64,000 nucleotides of DNA from Adiantum capillus-veneris (GCA_014529385.2 CM043962.1:86647180-86711179), one strand, 5' to 3'. Positions 36,501-46,234 are shown, counted from the stretch's first letter. Notes: generated by a model not told the origin, from the sequence alone. Made by a program: numbers and translations.

Positions 36501-37631
36501 CTCAATCCTGAGAAATGTGTGTTTATGGTCCGACAGGGCAGAATTCTGGGACATATTGTCTCACAAAACGGAATATCCACGGATTTAGAGAAGATAAAAG
36601 TTATAGTGGATATGCCTAGACCAACCAATGCGAAACAAGTACAGAGCTTTATGGGACATTGCGGATATTATAGACGATTCATTTACATGTACGCTATAAT
36701 AGGCCAACCACTTTACAGGCTAATAGTGAACTTTGAATGGACAGAGGAGTGTGAGGAATCATTCAAGAAATTGAAAGAGGCACTCATTACTGCTCCAGTC
36801 TTGAAATCACCAGATTGGGAGAAGATATTCCATGTGCATATAGATGCTTCGGCATATGCAATAGGATGCATTCTGGCTCAGCCAGAAGAAGGAAACATGG
36901 ATTTTCCTATCTGTTACGCCAGTCGACAGCTCAACAATGCAGAGAAGAATTACACCACAACAGAGCGAGAGGGATTAGGAATGATATATGCTGTGAAGAA
37001 ATTTCGGCATTATCTTCTAGCCAACAAGTTTGTGTTTTTTACGGATCACCAAGCCTTGCTCTACCTAGTGAATAAACCATGCAATACCGGGAGAATAGTG
37101 AGATGGTTCATTATCTTACTGGAATTCGACTTCACGGTAGTAGTAAAGAAAGGAAAAACACATCTTAGAGCTGATCATCTTTCGCGATTGACGAATGGAG
37201 AAGACCCTATAGGAGTAGATGACGACATGCCAGACGCGTACTTGTTCAACATAGAAATGATACCGAAGTGGTCTCAAAATGTCGTTAGCCTATTAACCTA
37301 TGGAGGAGAGTTTGATAGAAGAGAATACAACCAGAAACATATTGCTATTCAGCAATCCAAGAATCTTCAATTGGTTGCAGGAAGGTTGTATCAATTGGGA
37401 AATGATCATGTTTTACGACTATGCATCAATCCTGAGGAATATAATATATATCTGTGCGAAGCACATGTTCAGGAATGTGCATTTCATTGTTCAAGAAGGA
37501 ACACATATAGGAATTTGTTACAATTGGGAGTCTATTGGCCAGGAATGAAAGAAAGCGTACATGAATATGTCACTGTATGTATTGTATGTTCATCAAAACC
37601 GCCAGCAGAGTATTCGAATTATATCAGATAA
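33585..37631 (+). CDS. Protease-RT-RNase H ORF, ending in an extra integrase zinc module
   Basis: An intact 1348-residue ORF. The retropepsin lies near residue 271 (MAILDSGAGVAIATKE) with a later DIILGRPFMRQ flap-side block. A charged linker of about 450 residues follows. RT spans about 800-1000 with IYMDDLCVHS (catalytic DD about 940). RNase H spans about 1080-1205 with its acidic residues in HIDAS, TEREG, FTDHQ and RADHLSR. Residues 1220-1345 are an integrase-type HHCC zinc module (LCEAHVQECAFHC...CIVC), but no catalytic core follows because the ORF stops at 37629-37631. A paralogous module starts the next ORF. The first ATG is used; there is no clear slippery site joining it to Gag, so its expression route is unknown. 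Confidence 0.9.
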   Translation: MPENDRDCTSLIRTTKRNNELWNGKPNSAETIISRVAEKTPSAQKPENTHKDDRIVLNTTDQEVESFHPVIQRSYGRDEDYNEFWKQVREANFANELSCQANQTNWEEDIRNPPIVEFEAGSQVDLDLQSYWGYGGSVRTMESKLHSLNTLPSYLGEYEAKSEIRALPSRRISSEKVMDSQGLIEILSTPVTCTITLAELLKLRPHMWTTVGKCLEKFGIKDPTSRLQEGIQELSKPQKNAKPVPLNKVGEYCEGVKGNTTLPVEFQGVKTMAILDSGAGVAIATKEIWKKWGKPAIRKTRLKLQLADGHMEKPMGLLEKVVVTSCGIEYEHTFAIVDFGKENNYDIILGRPFMRQLKMVQDWGYDHIYLRNMETTTRVNLKDHSYKDVNRTPVEEFDSATLAGSEFPAWLGKPKELWMCGASKCGSLKREECVLERAIEDETYIGEPFPEDTLEPLEWTHILATLDVCAIPDGPTTKFCDKDGYDVVPYFMLRTVLEKETEKNDTLEKEDEEEVFHDIPDHPEGGNEADNESTDNSSGNEETITDVRFYDFPNQTKQRQKRYRAKRKTKGVRTNPMPRIRGKNQFLMLVKAEDCVKDKVSGRMRGNDQKSLRKNKRGSRNRVQRNGTKTETEKSEKNKRNREHTESKLERRNKYRELKKTLKEVWTTEIESGEDENAKIKENMDVPSHYRKFTIEDRKVVLTPPIRERKENESYDGPEDAKKVDLAAPGETPRPVYIATDLSPGEEERLLSLLREYRDVFAWSYKDLKGVDPSICQHTIPLKQDAKPSRQRPYTYNDTFAKRIKEEIDKLMEAEFIYEIEHTDWVSPIVVVPKKNGKLRVCVNLKKVNAATIRDNYPLPITDHVLERVSGKTAYSFLDGFSGYNQLAIALEDQHKTAFATEWGIYAYRVMPFGLTNAPATFQRLMTHAFKEYLRLFLEIYMDDLCVHSLLRDEHLEHLRKVFEKCRTYRICLNPEKCVFMVRQGRILGHIVSQNGISTDLEKIKVIVDMPRPTNAKQVQSFMGHCGYYRRFIYMYAIIGQPLYRLIVNFEWTEECEESFKKLKEALITAPVLKSPDWEKIFHVHIDASAYAIGCILAQPEEGNMDFPICYASRQLNNAEKNYTTTEREGLGMIYAVKKFRHYLLANKFVFFTDHQALLYLVNKPCNTGRIVRWFIILLEFDFTVVVKKGKTHLRADHLSRLTNGEDPIGVDDDMPDAYLFNIEMIPKWSQNVVSLLTYGGEFDRREYNQKHIAIQQSKNLQLVAGRLYQLGNDHVLRLCINPEEYNIYLCEAHVQECAFHCSRRNTYRNLLQLGVYWPGMKESVHEYVTVCIVCSSKPPAEYSNYIR

Positions 37632-39595
37632 TGATCGCTCCAGAATGGAGTCAGTATATTGTTGAATATCTCACAAATAGAACTTTCCCAGAAGGAACGT
37701 CAAAAGCTCGTCAGAAATCTGTAGAGACAGAAGCTAGAGATTACGCTTTAATAGGAGATCAACTCTATAAGAGAGGTAAAGACAACCAGCTTAGGATTTG
37801 CGCATCAGAGTCTGAGTATGTGATAATCCTGGAGCAAGCTCATGGAGGAGTAGGTGGAGGCCATTTCTCAGGTGATAAGACAGCAAAACTTGTCTTAGCC
37901 GCAGGAATATGGTGGCCAACATTACATATGGACGCTGAGGAATACGTTAAACGGTGTGATGACTGTCAGCGGACCAAAGTACCACTTAAAAGAGATGATA
38001 TGCCGCTTAGACCAATGATGGGGGCAAGAGCTTTTGCAAAATGGGGGATTGATTATGTCGGACCCATTTCACCTCCTGCATATAAGACTCATGCACAATA
38101 CATCATTGTGGCTACAGACTATCTAACAAAGTGGGTCGAAGCAAAGGCAACTCAAAAAGCAGATGCCAGGACCACGGCACAATTTCTATATGAATACGTC
38201 TTTGTACGATATGGATTGCCAATAGAAATTGTGAGTGATCGAGGCACACATTTTATAAATGAAGTGATAGAGATCCTTCTAGATGAATTCATGGTAATCC
38301 ATAGGAAATCAGCCCCGTATCATCCACAAGCAAACGGACAAGCTGAAGCAACAAACAAAACCATATGCACGGTCCTTACGAAGATTGTATCTGAGTCGAG
38401 AACTGACTGGGACCAGAAGTTGCATTCAACATTATGGGCATATAGGGTAGCATATAAAACATCAATAGGAACGACCCCATATAACATGGTTTTTGGGCTA
38501 AATGCTATCTTACCAATAGAATTCTTGATTTCAACCTTAAGGGTGGCTAAGGATCTAGAGTGGACAGGGCACGAGCTTTCTGATAGAATAGATGACCTGG
38601 AAAAGCTAGATGAGCTTCGCCTAAAAGCAGTAGCTTCTATCTACGCTCAAAAAAGGCGACAAAAAGAATTTTTTGATAAGCATGTGCGGACTAAAGAGTT
38701 TAAGGTTGGGGACTATGTCCTAGTTTACACTCTGAAACAGCATGCTAAGAAGCTTAAAAAGCGAGGGATGGGACCTCTGGTGATTAAAGATCTATCACCA
38801 AGTGGAGCCGTCAAGCTTGCTACATTAGACGGAGAAGAAATGCCCAATTGGATTAGTGGATGCAGAGTGAAAAAGTATCTTTTGCCGCTAACCCAAGACA
38901 TGCTTCTCAAAATACATCAAGAAAAGCTGCGTGTCCAGAAAAAGAAAATGATTTTGGAGGAAGCGCAAGCCGAGGCGAAGGAAAGAATGGAGAAAAGAAG
39001 ACTACTACGTCAGAAACAGCGCAATGAAGGAGCAATACGAATAAACGCAGTCAGTATAACAGAAATGGATAATGACAAAGAAGAACCCATCATTGAATGC
39101 AAAGTAGGAACCAACCAAATCAAAGCCAGAGCACTATTGGATTCAGGAGCTCAAGCTAACCTACTTTCACTCAGTTTGTATAGACAATTGACAAATGACA
39201 CTAAACTACAAACTGCCAAGCAAGAGTTAAAGAGTTACTCTGAGAATTCAATCAAAACTGTCGGATGCACAGTTTTACATATACAGATTAACCAGTATGT
39301 GTATCCTCATATGTTTTACGTGGTTGAAGACCAAGCTACACAACATCCATTATTGCTAGGACAACCATGGCAGAAGCAATACAATGCAATGATTGACTGG
39401 AGTTCTAAATCAGTGCTTATCAAATACGAAGGTGAAAGTCAATCAGTTAAGTTCACCAAAGGAGAAGAGCCAACTCCAAAGGACGAATCCAAAGACAAAG
39501 GTAAACAACAACCAAGAAAAAGAAGAAGCAATGGCAACCAAAAGTTTCTATACAACCGGATTACTCTTCGACGAGGAATTCTCAACAGTGGATAA
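37631..39595 (+). CDS. Integrase ORF with a second retropepsin-like domain
   Basis: The frame is open from 37577, but the likely start is the ATG at 37631, which overlaps the upstream stop as TAATG and begins the homologous zinc module (MIAPEWSQYIV). In order: HHCC module (EQAHGGVGGGHFSG...CDDCQ), catalytic core with D in GIDYVGP, D in VSDRGTHF and E in QANGQAEATNK, then an integrase C-terminal domain (VGDYVLVYTLK). After a charged helix the protein adds a retropepsin-like domain: ARALLDSGAQANLLSLSLYR (about 517 from 37577) and HPLLLGQPWQKQYNAMIDW (about 590). A protease after integrase, besides the one before RT, is unusual. It could process the 3' ORF product or be a captured Gag-protease fragment. 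Confidence 0.88.
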   Translation: MIAPEWSQYIVEYLTNRTFPEGTSKARQKSVETEARDYALIGDQLYKRGKDNQLRICASESEYVIILEQAHGGVGGGHFSGDKTAKLVLAAGIWWPTLHMDAEEYVKRCDDCQRTKVPLKRDDMPLRPMMGARAFAKWGIDYVGPISPPAYKTHAQYIIVATDYLTKWVEAKATQKADARTTAQFLYEYVFVRYGLPIEIVSDRGTHFINEVIEILLDEFMVIHRKSAPYHPQANGQAEATNKTICTVLTKIVSESRTDWDQKLHSTLWAYRVAYKTSIGTTPYNMVFGLNAILPIEFLISTLRVAKDLEWTGHELSDRIDDLEKLDELRLKAVASIYAQKRRQKEFFDKHVRTKEFKVGDYVLVYTLKQHAKKLKKRGMGPLVIKDLSPSGAVKLATLDGEEMPNWISGCRVKKYLLPLTQDMLLKIHQEKLRVQKKKMILEEAQAEAKERMEKRRLLRQKQRNEGAIRINAVSITEMDNDKEEPIIECKVGTNQIKARALLDSGAQANLLSLSLYRQLTNDTKLQTAKQELKSYSENSIKTVGCTVLHIQINQYVYPHMFYVVEDQATQHPLLLGQPWQKQYNAMIDWSSKSVLIKYEGESQSVKFTKGEEPTPKDESKDKGKQQPRKRRSNGNQKFLYNRITLRRGILNSG

Positions 39596-39626
39596 GGAAG
39601 ACAAGCAATAATATAACAGCTCAACC

Positions 39627-40163
39627 TTGGGAAAAAACGGAGTCAAAGTTGGTATGGAGACCAAAAAAGGTTGTGCCAGAGAACACAAAGGTGGAAAACA
39701 GAGTCTTCAATACCAGACAAAGAGTGATTCCAGACAATCAAGGACAGTGAAACAGATCTGGATTCCAAAGAAGTTCATGACGGCACAAAGCTATAGCAAG
39801 CAAATTTGGATCCCAAAGATTTGTAAACAGGAACTCCCTTCAGTACAATCAACGGAAACTCCTAGGTATTTCAAGGCGAGGAAATCAACACAAAGAACAA
39901 AGCAGGTTTGGGTAGCAAAACGTTTGTGGCAAGCACAAGCGAAGCGGAAGCAGATTTGGATTGTGCAAAAGAACAACAAGGTAAAGATGAATCCATCTAC
40001 TGATTCTACTACCGAAGTATCACAAACCCAAAACCCGACCACCAATCCTTCAATCAAACAAAGAGCAGCTTTATTGGAAAGACTGTTGTATCATCGCTCT
40101 ACAATTGCATTGGGAACTTATGACCAAAACAACTACAATTCTTCGCCCACAGAAACTTCATAG
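39627..40163 (+). CDS. Small basic ORF with repeated QIWIPK motifs
   Basis: A 178-residue Lys/Gln-rich protein with four spaced motifs: KQIWIPKK, KQIWIPKI, KQVWVAKR and KQIWIVQK. The function is unknown and no fold is recognised. The Gag-protease family (copies B and C) has the same type of motif (TYKWVPKA, DQIWVPKR, ELVWVPKK) at the same place, between protease and polypurine tract. Conservation across two families argues that it is real protein. Here it ends 21 bp before an internal polypurine tract. It may be translated after the integrase ORF or be a frame-separated tail of it. Confidence 0.65.
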   Translation: MGKNGVKVGMETKKGCAREHKGGKQSLQYQTKSDSRQSRTVKQIWIPKKFMTAQSYSKQIWIPKICKQELPSVQSTETPRYFKARKSTQRTKQVWVAKRLWQAQAKRKQIWIVQKNNKVKMNPSTDSTTEVSQTQNPTTNPSIKQRAALLERLLYHRSTIALGTYDQNNYNSSPTETS

Positions 40164-40184
40164 TCGTCCGGGAGGACTCAGACT

Positions 40185-40198
40185 AGGAGGGGGGGAGG
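40185..40198 (+). other. Internal polypurine tract of the giant element
   Basis: AGGAGGGGGGGAGG contains the exact 12-mer of the terminal tract (46235-46246). It sits just after the QIWIPK ORF, where the related Gag-protease elements have their terminal tract and LTR. Confidence 0.8.
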
Positions 40199-42930
40199 TA
40201 TACAGGAGTTATAAAGCAGCTACAAGCGCCAAAAACAAAGAAAAACAAAAATTATATTACAAGGGCAGTGTCTTACATGATTTTGCAATTTTTATGTTTG
40301 ATTGCAGATATTGATAATATTTATGCCCTTATATACCTTGTTTTGCAACAAGAAGAGATCAAACGATGAATTTGGGTCTCTAGACGTGTAAATATCACTA
40401 AATAAGAGTGTTTTTGGAGCTAAAAAGTGGTAATCCAAGTCCAGAAATCACAAATAAGTGTATATTCATATACACAGGGTTACCAGCTATTTATTGTGTA
40501 TGTGTGGAATTTTTTGGCTTCAATTTTTTATTTTCCTTTATTTTTTATGATTTTCTTGATAAAAGTAAAAGAAAAATAAAAAAGCAGGTAAAATGAGATC
40601 GGAAAAAAGAAAAGAATAGACGGTGATGGTCCTAATGACAAGGGCAACCCATGGTAAAAATTGGGTACAATTCTAAAAAAGTTGCGGAAAGCCCGAAATT
40701 ACAGAATTTGGGCAAAGTGGACAGATTTCTCAGAAACAGGTCAAACGGAGTCCAAATTGAAAAATTTCAAATCCTAAAGTGCAGTTCACAATGAGATAGG
40801 AGCACATGTCAAATTTGGTAACAAGTGATCCGGGAAGCCCGAAGTTAAGTATTTTTCACATCACTTTCAAGCTCATTTCCACTACTACCTTCTTAGAGAG
40901 AGCAAAGAGCACACAGGAGCATCCGACCTTCTACCGCCTTCTACGACTGCTACGAGAGCTCAGAGGACACCAGACATGAGAGGTAGACTCGTTGCCATAA
41001 GCTTTTGATGCTTATCGTTAACTTTTGTCGCGAAAACTGACCAAAACCACGAAACAAGAGCAGACGGGGAATAGGGAAGAACGCTAGGTAGGGGCACAAC
41101 CGCCTAACCAAACCTTGCAAGAACTTAGAGGTGGGTTACCCTAGCATAGAAGATAGGTTTCTAACACTCAAAGCTCGAGAAAGAACGATTGGAAAAACCC
41201 TAGGTCAACAGAGCTTGCAAGAGGCAAACAGGAAAAAGTTGTCGAAACGACACAAAACTTCTCAGGAAGCTTAACAACATCGAGGCCAATGCAACCATGG
41301 AGTATCTCCGGGTTTGGATCACCAAAAGTAGGTCGGAACAACTGATTCGGCTGCGGACACACAAAGCGTCATTTTGGCATAACGGCTAAAATTGACGACC
41401 AAATGACATGAAACTTCACAAGCAGCTTCAAATATACATGGATGACTTATGTTTGCAAGCAAAACCCAAAAGAAAGCTGATTCACTTACCGATGGTGAAA
41501 AAGACGCTTTCGGGCAACCAACTGGAGAAAGATGGAGAACGGGGAGCCAAAGTCAAGTTCAACCAAATAGGTGGCTTCACAACATATCCAATGAGCTGGA
41601 AATGCAACTCTCGAGAAGAAAAGTTGAAGAAATTCAACTCCAAGGCAAAAAGACGACTTCGGAGACTGAAATGCCTATAAGGGGGCTTTTTAGCTAAACT
41701 GATGACTTTTTAAGTTGAAAACTAGTTAGCAGGGCTTAGGGCACTAGCACAAAGCATTCTTTGCACAAAAAGACCAACATTTCAAGAAAAGACATCATAC
41801 GCGTATGATGTCTCACAGCATGATTTTCACATCCATTTCAAATTTGAGTGCATAGCCTCATTCCACATGTTAATCACATCCTATGAACCAAGTATCATGA
41901 GAATTGGAGTTAAAAACCCAAGGAAAACCAAAAAGACGCAAAGTAGGCCATAAAATTGATTTTTGGTCCTAATTTTGTCAAAATAACTCCAAACTCATTG
42001 AAACTTTGTAGGATTGTTGATTAACACATCTACAAGCTATCTGGAACCAAAAAGCACCATTTTGACACAAAAGACATCATACGCGTATGATGTCTATTTG
42101 CACTTACAGAGCCAAAACTGCTCATTTGACATCATACATCCATTATATATATCTAATACATGCTACATATGAAGTTTGGAACCATTTGGTCAAGTGGATC
42201 ACCCCATTAGCCCAATTGAGGGAAAATCCTTCATCCAAAGTCTATTTTAGCCCAAATCCAACATACTCAAGTCCAAACCAAGATTTGAGTAGGGACAGTC
42301 CTTCACTAGTACATGGGGAGTCCACAGAACCAATCCCATGAAAAATTGATGAAAAAAACATCATACGCGTATGATGTCTCCAGAGCCAATTCTAGCCCAA
42401 AACCTATCCAAACTTCATAAATCCACTGAATAAGCCTATCTAAAGCCAAATCCAAGCTTATAGAGAAATTTGGTCCAAAAATACACTAAAAGACATCATA
42501 CGCGTATGATGTCTCACTATGTGATTTTGCCACCTCAGGGCTTCAACCACCAAACAGAAGTGATCTACATGCCATTTGAAAGTGAACCACCAAGTTTTAT
42601 CCAATTTGGATCATAAAATCCAAATCCCTTTCAAAATTTTTCCAAGAGCCGGAACTGGACTAAACTGGCCAAAACTTGACCAAATGGGATCCAAACTCAA
42701 ATCCAAGCATATGATACTCATGTATACACTATCACATACAAGCACAACCAATATGAGGTCATTTTGACACAAAAGACATCATACGCGTATGATGTCTCCA
42801 GCATGATTTTGAGCCCAGTTTGCATATTTTTTCACCTACCTTGCATCCTTAGGCCCTGAATAGCTCATGTTTCAATTTTCAAGTCATTTGAATAGTTAAA
42901 AGCTTCATTTCGGCTTTCAGTACTAAAAAG
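40199..42930 (+). other. Non-coding block with five 24-bp palindromes
   Basis: About 2.7 kb between the internal polypurine tract and the 3' ORF. Palindromes at 41790-41813, 42072-42095, 42356-42379, 42491-42514 and 42774-42797 (spacings 282, 284, 135 and 283 bp); four are perfect and one has a single mismatch. At 41430-41452 it carries a 23-nt exact copy of the RT YMDD-coding segment. A pyrimidine-rich stretch ending CAG at 42918-42920, 10 bp before the next ATG, could be a splice acceptor. Confidence 0.85.
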
Positions 42931-45900
42931 ATGCTAACTTCTGAAATTGGAGTTACAGGATCCATGGATTCCGCCAAGTTATCAGCAACAAAGAGAAAAA
43001 GACCGACAATCAAAGATGCTCTTGCAGAAGCAGAACCCTTTGACATTCCAGCAGAAACCCTCAAGCCAACCAAAACTTGGGTGGAGGAAGCAGTACTGGA
43101 ACAAGAGGGAATAAAGATCTACCAGGGGACTTTCAGAGATCCTCAAGGGCAAGCGGTGGATATACCGATGATCCCACAAGAATTGGTGGATTATAGCAGG
43201 TCAGAGAACATCAGCAGGTACCTGGAAAGGGCAGACTTGCACAGATTCTTCACCTCGAGACCATCAGGTGTAGATACAAGAAGAGTGTATGAGTTGGCAA
43301 CCTCCATTCAGAAGGATGGGAAAGCCACATTGACAGCAATAGATGGAGAGAAAGTAGAGGTACAAATCACTCCACAGCTCATTGTAGATGCATTGAAGCT
43401 GCACAACAAAGGGAGCTCTTTTAGGGAAAGAAGGGAGGCTATAGAGGTTTATGGGTCCAAGAAACAGAATGCAACCTATGGAGATATGGCAGACCAAAGA
43501 GCGGCAACCCTTTGCCGACTGTACAACCAGTTTCTCCATATTTGCAGTAAAAGACCGCAAAAGTATACGACACCACCCCATGCCATTGCAACTACCATCA
43601 CATGGGCATTGAAGAGCAATATGCCAAAAGAGGTGAATTACGCTCAACACATCCACGAGCAAGTAATTGCCATGCACAACGAGAAGCCAAAGTATATAGG
43701 AGGAGCTGAAGTTCTGACAAGAATAGCTTATGAAGCTATTGGAGCCAGAGATCAATGGCCAAAGGTTCCCTCCCAGAATGAGTGGCTTAGAGAAGCCGAT
43801 GAGGAGGAAGAACAGCCTGAAGTATCCAAGAGGGCGTCCACAAGAGCACGCAGGAAACTAGAAATAGTTTCAGAACCTGAAGAGGATGTGGATGAGCCGC
43901 TTATGAAGAAAGCAAAGAAGAAGGTTGCTCCCAAGCAAACCAAAAGTCAGAAAGCGGCAAGAATGGAAAGACTGGTGGAGCAGTTTAGAGCGGAAAGAGC
44001 TCTAAAGGGGGACTTTGAAGAAAAGTGGGTGCCAGACCCCACCAAAGTCGGAACTAGCTCAGCCAGGCCACATGTAGATCAATATGATCAATATATTAGA
44101 GCTTATGAGGAGTCAGAGGCTATACTGGAGCAGCAACCTGTCGAGCCATACACTGAAGAGGAAGTACAGCTTTTAAAAGCTGAGCTGAAAAAGGACGACA
44201 AGGGGAAGAAGAAAGTAGATGAGTCTACTGAACCTCAAGAGAAAGACGGGCAAGCCGACAACGGGAAAGCCAAGATGGCTGAGGACAATTAGCCCTCCTT
44301 TACTGATGTATCAAGCCTGAAGAAGACGGAAATCATTGTGGAAGAGACCACAGTAGAGATGGACACGGCTGGTGTGGAAAAGCCGGACGCCGGGACCAAG
44401 GAAAAGGAGATAGATCCAATTCAGCAAAAGAAAAACGATTATGAGGATCTGGTAGCGATAGGGTACACTGAAGCAGAGGCCCTTGAGGCAGTTTATGGGA
44501 TCACCCTACAAAAACAAGATGATCGGAGAGGGACAGAGGAAAAAATAAAGAGTACAAAAGAGAGTGAAGAGAAACTGGACGAGCAGAACGTACTAGAAGA
44601 GCCGAAGCCAGTGGAGGTGGTGGCAGAAAAAGCTTTAGAGTTGACAGATGAAGATGAAAAAGACATGCACATGGTGCATGAACTGCTCAGCAAGATCAAA
44701 GAAAGATCCAAGGCAAAGGAAGTGGAGATTGAGACAGCAAAACAAAGGGAAGCCGAGTTGCAGAGGAAATTAGAGAATGCTATGACTGAATCTGAAAGTC
44801 ATAAAGCATCACTCTACGACGTGGAAAACGAGAGAGACGGCTTGATACTCCAGCTAGCCGAGGCTTCAAGAGAAGTAACAAGTGCACAGGAAGCAAGGGA
44901 GCGGATGGAAGACGACTTGGAGGCGGCTAAAGATGAGCTCATTGAGCTAAGGGAGAGAGTCGAGCTCCAAGAAAGAACAATCACTAGACTCAGGACTACT
45001 CCTAGAGCTAGCAGAGCAGGGACCGAACAAGAGGGAGCTCTTGTACCAGCTCTGGAAGACCAGGTCCGAAGCTTACAAAGAGAGCTAAGATTAGAGCAAG
45101 TGCAAAGGTTGCACATTGCGGAGGGATCATTGGCAGCAGAGGAAAGGCTCACTTTAGAAAATCAAACACTAAGAACAGAGAATGAGACCCTCCGCAAACA
45201 GCTCCAAGATCTACAAGAGCAACAAAGAAGAGAGACAGAGACACCACAAGAAGAATCAGGTGGAGCCGCCATAGAGCTACCAGAAATTAGAGAGGCAACC
45301 ACAATTGAAGATCCAGCCCCAGTTCACGAGGTGGCCTCGACTTCAGGAATCTCTGAAGAAGAAGAACAAAGGCTCCATGACCAAATAGAAAAGTCAGCAG
45401 AGGAGAGTGCCAAGGCGGAAATGGAATGGGAGAGGAGACTCCTCATCTCCATTAGACTTCAGGGATTAGACACAAAAGTGCTCCATGAAGAGTGGATGCA
45501 ACCCAGCCTGCCTTTCCCTTTGATGAAGTTTGAAGTGATAAAAACGAAAAAGAGAACAAAGGAGGAACAGTCAAAGAAGATAGTAGATTCACAACCTAGA
45601 TGGAGGAAAGGTTGGCTGAACAAATACCCAGCCTACCTCATCTACTTGGTGAAGGCACCAAAGGAGATTCGGGAGAATGCAACCTTCTGCCCGGTACCAA
45701 GAGTCAGAAGCTGGAAAGAGCATGGCAGGATTGCAGTAAAGAAGCCAAATTGGCTTAATTACCCCAGGATGCCAGGACCAAAGGCAGGAGAGAGAATAGG
45801 TAAAGCCTACATGGTGAAAACCCTAACGGGCACCATCAAGCTCTTTACTGGCTCTCCTGACCTTTCGTGTCAGATGCTCAAGAAAATTTGCAGCACTCTC

Positions 45901-46197
45901 TTAGCTTGCATTGAAGTGTTCGCGCCAGATAAAGCCACGACCTCGAGTCTACTATCGACGGCCGACACAGTGACTGATATGATGTATGATCTTTCATTGC
46001 AGCCTTCTCCAAAAGTGTTGCACCTCCTATACCAGAGGATTATGTTTTTGCCTAGCTTCCACATGCAAACATTCGAAGAAGCTTTCTACACCGGCTTTTT
46101 CACCCACGAAAGCAAAATATTCGGCCCAACCTTGACCATCGGCAACCTACGATACGAATCACATTTGCAGATGCTCAAGACGACAGGACTTTATTGA
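42931..46197 (+). CDS. 3' ORF of the giant element, split by one in-frame TAG
   Basis: Two open stretches, 42931-44292 (453 residues) and 44338-46197 (619 residues from its ATG), share one frame. They are separated only by TAG at 44290-44292, giving 1088 sense codons if read through. Part 1 is mostly alpha-helical by composition, with RFFTSRPSGVDTRRVYELAT and a downstream stretch that loosely recalls the putative plant transposon protein domain of Athila-like elements; a KRxx-rich basic segment ends it. Part 2 begins with a UBA-like motif (YEDLVAIGYTEAEALEAVYG), then a long coiled coil (about residues 90-300) and a C-terminal globular region ending LQMLKTTGLY. I see no signal peptide or membrane segment, so it is not a typical envelope gene. 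Function unknown; the position matches extra ORFs of Athila/Ogre elements. Confidence 0.7.
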
Positions 46198-46234
46198 CCA
46201 AGCATAAAAGTCATGTCAGGGATGACATGAACGC

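Noticed and set aside
37577-37631. Programmed -1 frameshift joining RT and integrase ORFs
   Set aside because: No standard slippery heptamer in the 55-nt overlap, and the zinc module would be duplicated in the fusion; TAATG coupling is the simpler idea.
29675-42797. Palindromic repeats as a CRISPR array
   Set aside because: Eukaryotic retrotransposon context, unequal long spacers of 126-288 bp, and split into two blocks 11 kb apart.
42931-46197. 3' ORF as a retroviral-type envelope
   Set aside because: No signal peptide, membrane span or Cys-rich ectodomain visible; composition is charged and helical.
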